Assembly: GCA_016712175.1 (NCBI GenBank)
Contig: JADJRQ010000001.1
Coordinates: forward strand, 992,001-1,056,000
Direction: 5' to 3'
DNA length: 64,000 nucleotides
From: Solirubrobacterales bacterium
GTDB lineage: Bacteria > Actinomycetota > Thermoleophilia > Solirubrobacterales > 70-9
In this document: in pieces, positions 36,255 to 45,146 of the stretch
Layout of the letters: each line of letters begins with the position of its first letter
How positions within the stretch are numbered: the first letter of the stretch is position 1
Program-made: the position numbers and the translations under genes
Notes under the pieces: generated by a model
The model's input: only the letters and a program-made list of their open reading frames with translations
The model's database searches: none
What the model was told of the DNA's origin: nothing

Positions 36255-36860
36255 ATGCCTTCAACCGATAACGAGATCAGAGAGAAGTACCTGGAGAAGG
36301 CGATCCGGGAACTCAACCAGCTGAGCCGCGACCTTCAGGACTGCGAAGCATGCACCCGGACCAAGGTCATGCCGGTGCTCGGCTCGGGCCACCCCCAGGC
36401 CGACATCTTCCTGCTCAAGTACGCGCCGACCGTCTCCGAGATCGAGGAGGGAGTCGCGTTCTACGGCCGTCCGGGCAATGCCCTGATGAAGAGCTTCAAG
36501 CGGCTGAACATCGATCCGACCGTCGTCTACGGCACGGTCTGTGCCAAGTGCCCGGTCGAAGACCCCGCCGACGCCGACGCCGAATGTGTCGCCCGGGTTG
36601 CCGACGAGTTCAACATCGTCGAGCCGAAGATCATCGTGATCATGGGCGAGGACGCGCTCGGCATCCTCAACGGCCTCGACATTCCCCTTTCCCGCACGGT
36701 CGAAGCCCGCTACGGCGAGATTCAGGCCTTCACTCCGGCCTGCGACGCCCTGGTCGTGCCCGAACTCGACGAGGCCCTCGACGAAGAAGGCGCGAAGCGC
36801 CGCTTCTGGCGTGCCTTCCGCACGCTCGGCCGCTGGCACGACGACTTGCCGCCTTACTGA
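36255..36860 (+). CDS. Uracil-DNA-glycosylase-fold protein with 4Fe-4S cysteines but altered catalytic motifs
   Basis: The 201-residue protein has the Cys pattern of family 4 UDGs (C30, C33, C99, C111: DCEACTRT, CAKCPVED...AECVARV). The FYGRPGNALMKSF segment matches the family's FVGRAGxLL. The motif normally reading GEAPG is LKYAPTVSE, and the usual HPS loop near the C-terminus reads TPACDALVVPEL, so both catalytic motifs are missing. It may bind DNA or a nucleotide without classic glycosylase action. The ATG at 36255 has an AAAGGAAG site; an in-frame ATG at 36201 is less likely. Confidence 0.78.
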   Translation: MPSTDNEIREKYLEKAIRELNQLSRDLQDCEACTRTKVMPVLGSGHPQADIFLLKYAPTVSEIEEGVAFYGRPGNALMKSFKRLNIDPTVVYGTVCAKCPVEDPADADAECVARVADEFNIVEPKIIVIMGEDALGILNGLDIPLSRTVEARYGEIQAFTPACDALVVPELDEALDEEGAKRRFWRAFRTLGRWHDDLPPY

Positions 36861-36905
36861 TCCAGCCACCGATGTAAGGTCTGCATCAACCCAAGGGAGA
36901 TGCGG

Positions 36906-38012
36906 ATGGTCAGGCAAGAGGAAGCTGCCGGTCGGAGTCAGGCGCGATCATTGGTTGTGCCGGCAATGCTTGCGCTGGCTTGGGTTCTCGCGCCCGTTCC
37001 GGTCGCTTCCGGATCAACCGGGGCCGGGTCTGCCGCTGACGAGCCAACCGAAGGAACTGCACCGCAAACCCGGATTCTCGACTCGCCGCACGGCACGACC
37101 GAAACGATGCTCAAAAGGGCGCGAATTCGGTTCAGGTTCGGAGCGAATGCGAAGCGCGTGAAGTACAAGTGCCGGGTCGACGGGCGGCGCTGGAATCGTT
37201 GCAAGTCGCCGGTGCGAATCGCGACCGGTCCGGGCAACCACCGGTTCGCGGTCCGGGCCGAGGACCGTCAAGGCAACGTCGATCGCAGCCCCGCATCGAG
37301 GCGGTGGCGGATCAAGCGCTGGGAACCCCACGTCAAGGCGGCGCGCCGCTACGCCCGCAGCCGGGGCGGCCCGGTGTCGTTCGCGGTCGACGTCGGTTGG
37401 CGGACCTTTGGATACCGCGTTCATCTGCGAGCGCCGGTCGCGAGCACGGTCAAGGTGATGCTGATGACCGCGTACCTCCGCCGCCGCCGGGTTCGGCACC
37501 GGCAGCTGGAGGCCGGTGAGAGGGAAATGCTCGGCCGGATGATCCGGTACTCAGACAACGGAGCGGCAACCAGCGTGCGAAACATCGTCGGTGCGCGTGG
37601 GGTCACGCGGCTGGCTCGTCAGGCGCGGCTCAGGGAATTCCAGTACAGCCCGATCTGGGGCATCTGCCGGACCAGCGCCCGCGATCAGGCGTCGCTGATG
37701 CGGAACCTCGACCGCTACATTCCACGCCGTCACCGGGGATTCGCCCATCGGGTCCTCGGCCATATCTCCCGGCCTCAGAGCTGGGGGATCGGCACGATCG
37801 GCCACCGGGGTTGGAGTCTCCGGTTCAAGGGTGGTTGGGGGATCAGCGACCACGGCCATGGCGGCATCGTCAACCACCAGATCGCGATGCTTCAGCGCGG
37901 CCGCCGGAGGGTGGGGATCGCCATCCTCACCCAGGGCAACCATTCCGCCGGCCATGGCCAGACGACCCTGAGGAAGGTCAGCCGCCTCCTCCTGCACGGC
38001 CTGCCGCACTGA
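36906..38012 (+). CDS. Secreted class A beta-lactamase-like serine hydrolase
   Basis: The 368-residue protein has a signal peptide (LVVPAMLALAWVLAPVPVASG), a beta-sandwich-like region at ~55-140 (IRFRFGANAKRVKYKCRVDG, with paired Cys, as in Ig-like repeats), then a serine hydrolase domain. The motifs SxxK (STVKVM), SDN (YSDNGAAT) and KxG (FKGGWG) are in order, as in class A beta-lactamases and PBP-like enzymes. It could be a D,D-peptidase or esterase rather than a resistance enzyme. An AGGGAG ribosome-binding site favours the ATG at 36906 over 36900. Confidence 0.82.
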   Translation: MVRQEEAAGRSQARSLVVPAMLALAWVLAPVPVASGSTGAGSAADEPTEGTAPQTRILDSPHGTTETMLKRARIRFRFGANAKRVKYKCRVDGRRWNRCKSPVRIATGPGNHRFAVRAEDRQGNVDRSPASRRWRIKRWEPHVKAARRYARSRGGPVSFAVDVGWRTFGYRVHLRAPVASTVKVMLMTAYLRRRRVRHRQLEAGEREMLGRMIRYSDNGAATSVRNIVGARGVTRLARQARLREFQYSPIWGICRTSARDQASLMRNLDRYIPRRHRGFAHRVLGHISRPQSWGIGTIGHRGWSLRFKGGWGISDHGHGGIVNHQIAMLQRGRRRVGIAILTQGNHSAGHGQTTLRKVSRLLLHGLPH

Positions 38013-38057
38013 CCAAGTCGCCACGAAACGACGTTCCCGGCAGGACTGGTAGACGGG

Positions 38058-38495
38058 CTAGATGATCGAGCTGCGGTTGACGATGGCGCAGGCCCAGCCC
38101 GCGAGCAGCACCGCAACGAGGATGTAGACCGCCAGGTTGTCGCGTCGTGACCAGAACCCCTTGAGTGAAAAGCGGGTGAAGATCACGGTGAGGCCGAGTC
38201 CTGCGAGACCGGCTGCCGCAAATACCCAGAAGGCGTTGTAGTCGAGGAAGGACAGATCGCCCGACGTCACGAAGGCGAAAGCGCGGGTCGAGCCGCAGAA
38301 GGGGCAAGGCATTCCGGTGGCCGCGAGCAACGGGCAGGTCGCCGAAAACCATCCGGCTCCACCGGCGGTCGAAAAGGCCACGCCGAAGACGAACGGCAGG
38401 CATCCCGCGAGGATGAGCAGCACTCCGGTTCTGGCGTCACCCAGCCCGTCGGCCGGCGATCGTCGATCAAGCGCCGGATTTCGCGGGGCAGGCAT
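38058..38495 (-). CDS. DUF2752 membrane protein
   Basis: The 145-residue protein has three hydrophobic segments and the DUF2752 signature CPLLAATGMPCPFCGSTRAF, with conserved Cys and Arg residues in a loop between helices. The family is small and uncharacterised. It is divergent from the two DUF4190 genes, with only 15 bases between starts, and such pairs may share a promoter. Confidence 0.85.
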   Translation of the reverse strand: MPAPRNPALDRRSPADGLGDARTGVLLILAGCLPFVFGVAFSTAGGAGWFSATCPLLAATGMPCPFCGSTRAFAFVTSGDLSFLDYNAFWVFAAAGLAGLGLTVIFTRFSLKGFWSRRDNLAVYILVAVLLAGWACAIVNRSSII

Positions 38496-38510
38496 GCGAC
38501 AATGCTACGC

Positions 38511-38938
38511 ATGAACGACGAAACCACGCCGCCGCCCGAGCCGTCATCCGAACCGCCGCAACGGCCCGCCCAGCCGCCGCCCGCGCAGCCGCAGGGCGCA
38601 CCGCCGCCCCTCCCGCCGAGCGCGACCGCCCCGCAGGCAGGAGCTACACCGGGTCAGGTCGCCCCTCCGGCGAACAAGTCGGGCAAAGCTGTCGCTTCGA
38701 TGGTGCTCGGCATCGTCGGTCTGGTTTCGCTCTTCTGTGCCCGGATCTTTTTCAGGTGCCGGCTCTCGTGCTCGGCATTCTGGCGATCGTGTTCGGTCAC
38801 CTCTCCAAACAGGAGATTGCCGCGAATCCCGGCATGGAAGGCGAAGGCCAGGCCAAGGCCGGTTTCATCATGGGCATCATCTGTACCGCGCTGGCCGGAA
38901 TCGGCTTCGTGATTATGGTCATCGCGGCCGCTTCCTGA
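38511..38938 (+). CDS. DUF4190 membrane protein with Pro-rich N-terminus, frame broken near 38750
   Basis: The N-terminal 55 residues are rich in Pro, Gln and Ala, followed by a DUF4190 domain (SGKAVASMVLGIVGLVSLF, then LVLGILAIVFGHLSKQEIAANPG, then a last helix). The T run 38748-38752 is one base short: with six T the sequence reads RIFFQVPALVLGILAI and continues to the stop at 38938. Treated as one gene of about 142 residues with three hydrophobic helices. The role is unknown; the next gene is a paralogue in tandem. Confidence 0.8.
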
Positions 38939-38988
38939 ACTGACCTGATCAGTCACCGGGGAGGTACGGTTTGGAGAGGTGCCTCCCC

Positions 38989-39408
38989 ATGACTGAACCA
39001 TCCCCGACCCAGTACGTCCCGCCCGAAGAGCCGCCACGCCCGGATCCTGAATCCACCGGGGTGCAGCCCGCCACGGGTCAGCCGGTGGCAGATGACGGAA
39101 TCCAGACCAGCGGCATGGCGATTGCCGCCATGGTGATGGGCATTTGCGGTCTGGTTATCTGCCCGCTCATCCTCAGTATCCCGGCGATCGTCTTCGGTGC
39201 CCTCGCCATGAAGGAAGTCGATCGGGAACCGGGACTCGACGGGAAGGGCATGGCGATTGCCGGCCTCGTCACCGGCATCGTCGGCACGACCCTTGGACTC
39301 CTTCTGATCATCCTTCTGATCGCGGTCGGCGTATCGGTAGACAACGACACCAACAACAACCATCGCCACTGGAAACCAGCCCCAGGGCAGGAATACAACC
39401 TCGACTGA
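38989..39408 (+). CDS. DUF4190 membrane protein
   Basis: The 139-residue protein is a tandem paralogue of the preceding one: Pro-rich N-terminus (EEPPRPDPESTG), then MAIAAMVMGICGLVICPLI, a conserved ALAMKEVDREPG loop and LVTGIVGTTLGLLLIILLIAVGV, with an Asn-rich tail. The ATG at 38989 has a GGAGAGG ribosome-binding site. DUF4190 proteins are common small actinobacterial membrane proteins without an assigned function. Confidence 0.85.
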   Translation: MTEPSPTQYVPPEEPPRPDPESTGVQPATGQPVADDGIQTSGMAIAAMVMGICGLVICPLILSIPAIVFGALAMKEVDREPGLDGKGMAIAGLVTGIVGTTLGLLLIILLIAVGVSVDNDTNNNHRHWKPAPGQEYNLD

Positions 39409-39435
39409 GGCGGGGCGGCCCTCACCGTCGATCGG

Positions 39436-39831
39436 TCAGTCGGTCCACCAGTCCGGGACCATCTCCATGTCATCGTCGAAGTGCTGGCTGAAGACGATGA
39501 ACTCGAGGCCGTCGGGTCCCGCTTCGAAAGCGCGGACCACCTCAGGGGCGACCTTCAACACGTCGCCCTTCTTCAGCTCGACGATGTCGTCTTCCAGCTT
39601 GCCCCGGCCAGTCCCGTCGAGGACCATGTGAACTTCTTCGCCTTCTTTGTGGTGGTGCCCGAAAGGCTGACGGACATTCGGCTTCACCAGGAAATGGCTG
39701 AAACCGGTCTGGGTAAGTCCGAGCGGCTTCGTCGCAAACCGCGCCTCGTGGACCTCGCCCAGCTCAAACTGCGGGGCCATGTCCGTGACCTCGTCGATGT
39801 TCAGCAGGAGATACTTACTTTCGTCAGGCAT
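39436..39831 (-). CDS. Cupin-domain protein
   Basis: The 131-residue single-domain cupin shows the two metal motifs in a compact form: FGHHHKEGEEVHMVLDG (His/His/Glu ligands) and GDVLKVAPEVVRAFEAGPDG, where the second motif lacks the usual His. This may mean an incomplete metal site. It has an AAAGGA ribosome-binding site. The function cannot be assigned; many such proteins bind sugars or act as small isomerases. Confidence 0.85.
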   Translation of the reverse strand: MPDESKYLLLNIDEVTDMAPQFELGEVHEARFATKPLGLTQTGFSHFLVKPNVRQPFGHHHKEGEEVHMVLDGTGRGKLEDDIVELKKGDVLKVAPEVVRAFEAGPDGLEFIVFSQHFDDDMEMVPDWWTD

Positions 39832-39870
39832 GGGTTCCTTTCATTCTCGGCATCTTGTGAGTTGATCGAA

Positions 39871-40932
39871 CTAACCAGGCCCGGTAACAATCCATCGGGC
39901 AGACCGTCCCGAGCCATCGGACTTGATCCGGCCTTCGTCTCGAAGGATGTTCAGAACGAGGCGAATCGTTGCGGTGCTGATACCGGGGAAGGCTTTCTCC
40001 ACTTCCTTCCGACTGAAGTCTGGTGCTGAGAACTGCAGGATGTACTCGCGAATCTGGTCCTGTTTGCTCCCAGTCGGGTTCCCGGTAGCTGCAGCCCGCT
40101 CTTCGAAGGTGTCGTATGAACTCGCGAGGACCGAAAGCAGGTACGAAATGAAGGGCCAAACCGTGTGCTCGTCTTCGTGCCACCTCTGTTGCGATTCACG
40201 CAGACTCGAGTAATACGCAGTCTTGGTTTCGGATATCCGCTGTTCGACGCTCACGTAACGAGCCACGCCGTAGCCCTTCGCCAGCAACTCGTGCGTGGTG
40301 ATCAGCCGGGCCAGCCTTCCGTTCCCGTCCGCGACCGGATGGATGGCGAGGAAATCGACGATGAAGCCTCCGAGGAGGATCAGGGGGTGGGCGGCCCGCT
40401 CCTCCTGGGCGCCGTTGTAGTGATCGACCAGCTCTGAAAGAAGGAATGGTGTGTCTTCGGGCGAGGGCGGTTCGAACAAGATCTCGCTGACTCCCGAGGC
40501 TCGCGACGTGATGATGTTCGGGTCACTTTTCAGGTAGCCGCCACGACCACCTGAATACTGAAAGATACGTCGATGCAGGTGAAGGATGAATGGGATGGTC
40601 AAGGGCTCTGGTTGCGTGGCCCGCGTGAGTTCGTCAAGAGCATCCCGGTAGCCCGCGAATTCCTTCTCGCTCCGGTTCCGGAACCTCAGCTTGTTGTCAG
40701 CGAGCTTCTCGGCCCGGTCAGCGTCAACGAGGATTCCTTCAATCTCGTTCGATGCCGTGATCGACTCGATCCGCGCGTCGTCAGCCAGGACTTTAAGCAG
40801 CTCGGGTGACTGGTCGACAAAGAGCTGTTCTTTGCCCCGACCACCATCAATACGGGCCAGCTGAGGTCCAATCTCACGAGGCTGTGAAGAGAAAGACTTG
40901 TCCAGGTTCGTGAAGCTACTAATCGTGTCAAT
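39871..40932 (-). CDS. Fic-family AMPylator with N-terminal inhibitory helix; unusual start
   Basis: The protein is about 353 residues, the common length for Fic proteins with a C-terminal winged helix. The inhibitory helix motif SNEIEG ((S/T)xxxE(G/N)) precedes RNRSEKEFAGYRDALDEL; the active-site loop reads HPVADGNGRLAR, with Val in place of the usual Phe. The C-terminus has a winged helix (RKEVEKAFPGISTATIRLVL). Fic enzymes transfer AMP or other nucleotides to hydroxyl residues. The coding frame runs well upstream of the first TTG (40602), back to a TAG at 40939-40941; no ATG, GTG or TTG lies before the conserved part, so ATT at 40932 or a small indel near the 5' end is inferred. Confidence 0.85.
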   Translation of the reverse strand: MDTISSFTNLDKSFSSQPREIGPQLARIDGGRGKEQLFVDQSPELLKVLADDARIESITASNEIEGILVDADRAEKLADNKLRFRNRSEKEFAGYRDALDELTRATQPEPLTIPFILHLHRRIFQYSGGRGGYLKSDPNIITSRASGVSEILFEPPSPEDTPFLLSELVDHYNGAQEERAAHPLILLGGFIVDFLAIHPVADGNGRLARLITTHELLAKGYGVARYVSVEQRISETKTAYYSSLRESQQRWHEDEHTVWPFISYLLSVLASSYDTFEERAAATGNPTGSKQDQIREYILQFSAPDFSRKEVEKAFPGISTATIRLVLNILRDEGRIKSDGSGRSARWIVTGPG

Positions 40933-41021
40933 CCTCGCCTAAACTGTATAAACAAGGCGATATTAGCATGATTAGGGCGAAGTTATCACGAATACACCCA
41001 CCAAATTGAATGCATGATTCT

Positions 41022-41816
41022 TCAGGCGGGAGCGGCCGCGCGGGCCAGTTCGGTCATCGGCTCGACCCTTGCCGAGGCGAGGCCGCGGACGACGATCGTG
41101 TCGAGTGCGTCGTAGTTGGCCAGCTTTATCTGAGCTTCGTCGCGGTCGGCAGCTGCCACACCAACCGTGCCTTCCGGCTCGGCAAGGCGGTCGAAATGGT
41201 CACGATAGCCCTTGTGGAGATCTCGGTAGAAGGACTCTTCCTTGGCCAGGCGGGCGGCAGCGTCTTCGCCGACAGCCGTCCGGACGTATCCGAAGACCGG
41301 CGGGGTGTCGACCCCTGCTTCCGCAGCGCCGGACTCGACGTTCTCCCGGGCATCGGCGGCGAACTCGGGGGTCATCCAGTTGAAGAAGGCCCCGTCGAAA
41401 GACGATCCGGCGAAGCTGCACATCTTCGGGCCCATCGCGGCCATCACGATCCGGATGCCGGGGAGGTTTTCGCGGAGGACCGAAAGGTTCTCCTTCATCG
41501 CGGTAAGTGGCTTCTTGCTGAAACCGGCGCCGACTCCGATCCAGAGCCTCGAAGGGTCGAGTCCGAGCCGGTCGATGTCGGCGGCGATCACGTCGGGCGT
41601 CTGGCGGTCGATCGCGATCACGGCGACGCCGAGGTCGATCGAGTCGGCGGCCTTTGCGAACTCGGCCAGGGTCTCGAGGCCCTTGGCCCCGGGATGGTCG
41701 TTCGCCCAGATCGAGCTGTAGCCGGCTTCTTCGCAGGTCACGGCCAGCGGGCCGCAGACATCCACCGGGAATCCGGCGGCGACACCGAATGCTCGCTTCT
41801 GTCGCGGCCTACTCAC
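41022..41816 (-). CDS. LLM-class luciferase-like oxidoreductase (probably F420-dependent)
   Basis: This 264-residue protein has the bacterial-luciferase TIM barrel: AVTCEEAGYSSIWANDHPG, SIDLGVAVIAIDRQTPDVIAADI, and RLWIGVGAGFSKKPL. It is shorter than typical F420 enzymes, with a reduced C-terminal half. In actinobacteria this family mostly uses F420; the substrate is unknown. The GTG start at 41816 overlaps the stop of the upstream RNA methyltransferase by eight bases. Confidence 0.85.
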   Translation of the reverse strand: MSRPRQKRAFGVAAGFPVDVCGPLAVTCEEAGYSSIWANDHPGAKGLETLAEFAKAADSIDLGVAVIAIDRQTPDVIAADIDRLGLDPSRLWIGVGAGFSKKPLTAMKENLSVLRENLPGIRIVMAAMGPKMCSFAGSSFDGAFFNWMTPEFAADARENVESGAAEAGVDTPPVFGYVRTAVGEDAAARLAKEESFYRDLHKGYRDHFDRLAEPEGTVGVAAADRDEAQIKLANYDALDTIVVRGLASARVEPMTELARAAAPA

Positions 41817-43222
41817 GGATGTTCCCGTCGCGGTCGCGCTTGACCAGCGGGCCGACCAGGTCGAACTGGGCGACGCATTCGATGTGCGGGGTCTGGGGGA
41901 ACATGTCGACTGGTCTCACGCGATTCAGTTTATAACCGGCCTCAACCAGCTGAGCCGCATTCGGGGCGAGTGTGGTCGGGTTGCAGGAGATGTAGACGAT
42001 CCGCCGGGCCTCACACTCGATCAGGCGGCGGACGATCTTGGCCGACAGACCGGCGCGGGGCGGGTCGATCGTGATCACGTCGGGCTTGCCGGCTTCTTCG
42101 AGCAGGGGGCCGAGTCCGGTGCGCGCGTTAGCGGCGACGAACTTGGCGTTGGTGATGTTGTTCTGGATCGCGTTCCGCTTGGCGTTCTTGATCGCGTCCT
42201 GGGACGATTTCGAGCCCATAGACGTGTTTCGCCTGTGAAGCCATGCTCAGTCCGATCGTGCCGACTCCGCAGTAGAGGTCGAACAGCGTCTCGGCACCAC
42301 TCAGGCCCGCGAACTCGGCGGCGACTCCGTAAAGCTTCTCGGCCATCAGCGTGTTCGTCTGGAAGAACGAGTCATGCGAGAGCTGGATGTTGAGGTCGAA
42401 GATCTTCTCGCGCAGGAACTCTTCGCCGAGCACGCCGGTCGGGCCTGTGGTGCCGCCCGAAGGTCCGTCGATCGTTGTGTGGAGGTCGACCGGGGGCTTC
42501 GGAAAGTTCGCGACCGAGGTGACCAGACGGGTCTGGACCTGCCCGGTGCGCATGCCCTCGCGGACAATCAGATTGCGGAGGACACCGCGGTGATCGCGCG
42601 GGTCGTAGGCGGTTAGCCCTTCGCCCTTGGCCCAGTCGAGCACGTCGTTCTTCGCTTTGTTCGTTGCCTCGGAAGAGAGGTGGCAGTCTTCGATGTCGAG
42701 CACCTGGTCCCAGCGGCCACGGGGGTGGAAGCCGATCACAAGCTGGCCTTCCTGCTCGCCGAAGGAGTACTCGACCTTGTTGCGGTAGCGCCACTGCTCC
42801 TCGGCGGGCACGATCGGGTCGAGCGAAAAACCTTCAAGGTGGCCGATGCGGGAAAGCGCGCTGGTGATCTGCCCTTCCTTGAACTCGAGTTGCTTCTCGT
42901 AGGGCAGTGCCTGCCACGGCGCGCCGGGGCAGGCTTCGTCCTGATGCACGTCGGTGTCGGGCAGCCGCTCGGGGCTGGGGGTGACCATCTCGATCGTGTT
43001 CGCCTCGGCGTAGCCCTTCTTCGACTTGGTGACAACGGCGCGGACCTTGTCGCCGGGCAGTCCGCCGTTGATGAACACGACGTAGCCGTCGCGGCGCGCG
43101 ATGCCGCGGCCGCCGTAAGCGAGCGTCTCGATCTCGGCTTCGAATTCTTCGCCGCGCCTGACCCTGCCGCCCTTTGGAGCGGTCGTTTCGGCGGAATCTC
43201 CTGCTGTATCTGTTGCAGACAT
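41809..43222 (-). CDS. TrmA/RumA-family RNA (uracil-5-)-methyltransferase, frame broken near 42201
   Basis: The N-terminal TRAM domain (FEAEIETLAYGGRGIARRDG...NGGLPGDKV), the SAM motif ETLFDLYCGVGTIG and, in the second frame, VITIDPPRAGLSAKIVR and the catalytic Cys in YISCNPTTLA identify a m5U methyltransferase of rRNA or tRNA. The two parts are joined by removing one C from the minus-strand CCC run (plus GGG at 42201-42203), giving YGLEIVQDAIKNAKRNA. The protein would be about 470 residues. Which RNA is modified cannot be told from sequence. Confidence 0.9.
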
Positions 43223-43268
43223 TGAAGCTCCACTATCTCAGGCAAAGCGCGGGGCTAGTATCCCGCCC

Positions 43269-44159
43269 TTGTCTGATCAGGCCCTACGGCACTACATAAC
43301 GGGAGACGAGATCTCCGGAGGCCGCCTGGTGGGGCTGCTCGACCGCGCCCTCGCGCTTCAGGCCGGACGACCCACCGAAGGCGCCGATTCACTGACCGGC
43401 AAATCGGTCGCCCTGATCTTCGAGCAGCCTTCGACCCGGACCAGGATCTCCTTTGAGGTTGGCGTGGGTGAACTCGGAGCGACCCCGATCGTCCTGCGGG
43501 GGGACGAGATGCAGCTTTCCCGCGGCGAGTCGGTCGAAGACACCGCCCGGGTGATGTCGAGGTTCGTCGACGCGATCGTCATCCGCAGCGGCTCGCACGA
43601 GAACGTAGTCAAGCTCGGCGAGAACGCAACTGTTCCGGTGGTCAACGCGCTGACCCCGATGTACCACCCCTGCCAGGCCCTGGCTGACCTGATGACCCTC
43701 AAGGCCAGGTTCGGGGAGCTGGATGGCCTGAAGATCGCCTACGTCGGCGACGGCAACAACGTCGCGCGGTCACTGGCTGTGGCCGGTCACCTGACCGGGG
43801 TCGAAGTCGTGGTCGCGGCACCCGAGGGCTACCAGCTCGAATCCGGCGGTCCGGCGATCCTCACCGATGATCCGCTCAAAGCAGTCCGTGGGGCCGACGC
43901 GATCTACGGAGACGTCTGGGTCAGCATGGGTGACGAAGGAACCGCCGATCAGCGGCGAAGCGACCTCGGCCCCTACATCATCGACCAGAATCTCTTGAAT
44001 GCGGCGAATTCATCGGCGATCGTCATGCACTGCCTGCCCGCCCATCCCGGCGAAGAAATCACCGCGGAAGTTCTCTACGGAGAGAGGTCCGCGGTCTGGG
44101 ATCAGGCCGAGAACCGACTCCACGCCCAGAAGGCGCTCCTCGAGTACCTGATGACCTGA
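43269..44159 (+). CDS. argF: Ornithine carbamoyltransferase
   Basis: The 296-residue enzyme makes citrulline from ornithine and carbamoyl phosphate. The carbamoyl-phosphate site reads QPSTRTRISFE, followed by HPCQALADLMTL, the D-G-N-N motif (VGDGNNVARSL), the ornithine loop (VSMGDEG) and HCLPAHPGEE. The usual E-K/R-x-S-T-R-T-R has Gln-Pro. The TTG start at 43269 is divergent from the methyltransferase gene. No other arginine genes lie nearby. Confidence 0.94.
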   Translation: MSDQALRHYITGDEISGGRLVGLLDRALALQAGRPTEGADSLTGKSVALIFEQPSTRTRISFEVGVGELGATPIVLRGDEMQLSRGESVEDTARVMSRFVDAIVIRSGSHENVVKLGENATVPVVNALTPMYHPCQALADLMTLKARFGELDGLKIAYVGDGNNVARSLAVAGHLTGVEVVVAAPEGYQLESGGPAILTDDPLKAVRGADAIYGDVWVSMGDEGTADQRRSDLGPYIIDQNLLNAANSSAIVMHCLPAHPGEEITAEVLYGERSAVWDQAENRLHAQKALLEYLMT

Positions 44160-44200
44160 ACGGCGGTCCCGTCGGGTTCCTGAAAGAATTGCCCGCCCAA

Positions 44201-44272
44201 GGCCCCATTGTGTATCGGTTAGCACGCCAGGTTTTCAACCTGGAAGGGCGGGTTCGACTCCCGCTGGGGCTA
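44201..44272 (+). tRNA. tRNA-Glu(UUC)
   Basis: A 72-nt cloverleaf with acceptor GGCCCCA pairing with TGGGGCT (one G-T wobble). The anticodon arm CCAGG-TTTTCAA-CCTGG gives anticodon UUC. The T-loop motif GGTTCGACTCC is present. The discriminator is A and no CCA is encoded. It lies between argF and lgt. Confidence 0.96.
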
Positions 44273-44312
44273 CTCCCGCGCCTGAAGCACCTGCCTGAGT
44301 AGGGTTTTAAGC

Positions 44313-45107
44313 ATGTATCCGGAGATCAACCTAGGCCCCCTCACCTTTCAGACCTTCGGGCTGATGTTCGCCATCGCCTTCATCGTCGGTGGCACGATCC
44401 TCTACAAGCGCCTCGAGGAGATCGGGCAACCGGGCGACTGGGCATACGAAGCGGCCTTCGCTGCGCTGGCCGGCGGACTGATCGGCTCCCGCCTCTACTT
44501 CGTCATCGACAACAGCGCCGGCATCGACGGAATCGGTGACCTCGTCTCCGGCTCGGGACTCACCTGGTACGGCGGCCTCGCCGGCGGGGCGATCGCCGTC
44601 CTGATCTGGGCCAGGTGGCGCGGATTCCTCAACCTCCAACTCGCCGACGCGGCGGCTCCCGCCCTCCTGGCCGGACAGGCGATAGGCCGGATCGGCTGTC
44701 AGCTCTCCGGCGACGGCGATTACGGCAAGCCCTGGAACGGACCATGGGCGATGGGCTATCCAGACGGCACGGTGCCGACTCCGCCGGGCGTCACCGTCCA
44801 CCCGACCCCGATCTACGAGACCATCCTCCTCGGCATCGGTGCCTACGTCCTTTGGCGCCTGCGTGACCGCTTCCGCACCGGCATCCTCTTCGCCTTCTTC
44901 ATGCTCTGGATCGGCACCGAGCGTCTGTTGATCGAGTTTCTACGGACCAACGACCACATACTTCTCGGCCTGACTGCCGCCCAGCTGACCAGCATCGGGC
45001 TGATTATCGCCGGCCTCGTCTGGATCGTCGTGGTCAGGAACCGTTATGGCTCGCTGGCCCCGGCCGATTCACCGGACGGCACCGCGGCGGGCGTCACTCC
45101 CAAGTAG
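44313..45107 (+). CDS. lgt: Prolipoprotein diacylglyceryl transferase
   Basis: The 264-residue membrane enzyme attaches diacylglycerol to the lipobox Cys of lipoproteins. The family signature appears as AIGRIGCQLSGDGDYGKPW, with HPTPIYETILL downstream. Seven hydrophobic segments are visible, and the N-terminal LTFQTFGLMFAIAF helix is typical. The C-terminal tail is hydrophilic. It is a likely housekeeping gene, 40 bases after tRNA-Glu. Confidence 0.96.
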   Translation: MYPEINLGPLTFQTFGLMFAIAFIVGGTILYKRLEEIGQPGDWAYEAAFAALAGGLIGSRLYFVIDNSAGIDGIGDLVSGSGLTWYGGLAGGAIAVLIWARWRGFLNLQLADAAAPALLAGQAIGRIGCQLSGDGDYGKPWNGPWAMGYPDGTVPTPPGVTVHPTPIYETILLGIGAYVLWRLRDRFRTGILFAFFMLWIGTERLLIEFLRTNDHILLGLTAAQLTSIGLIIAGLVWIVVVRNRYGSLAPADSPDGTAAGVTPK

Positions 45108-45146
45108 TCCGCTGGGGCGTCCACCCGGACCTGAGATGATCCTAGG

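Noticed and set aside
39868..40602. Fic gene starting at TTG 40602
   Set aside because: This would remove the inhibitory helix and the conserved N-terminal Fic sequence, which continue in frame upstream.
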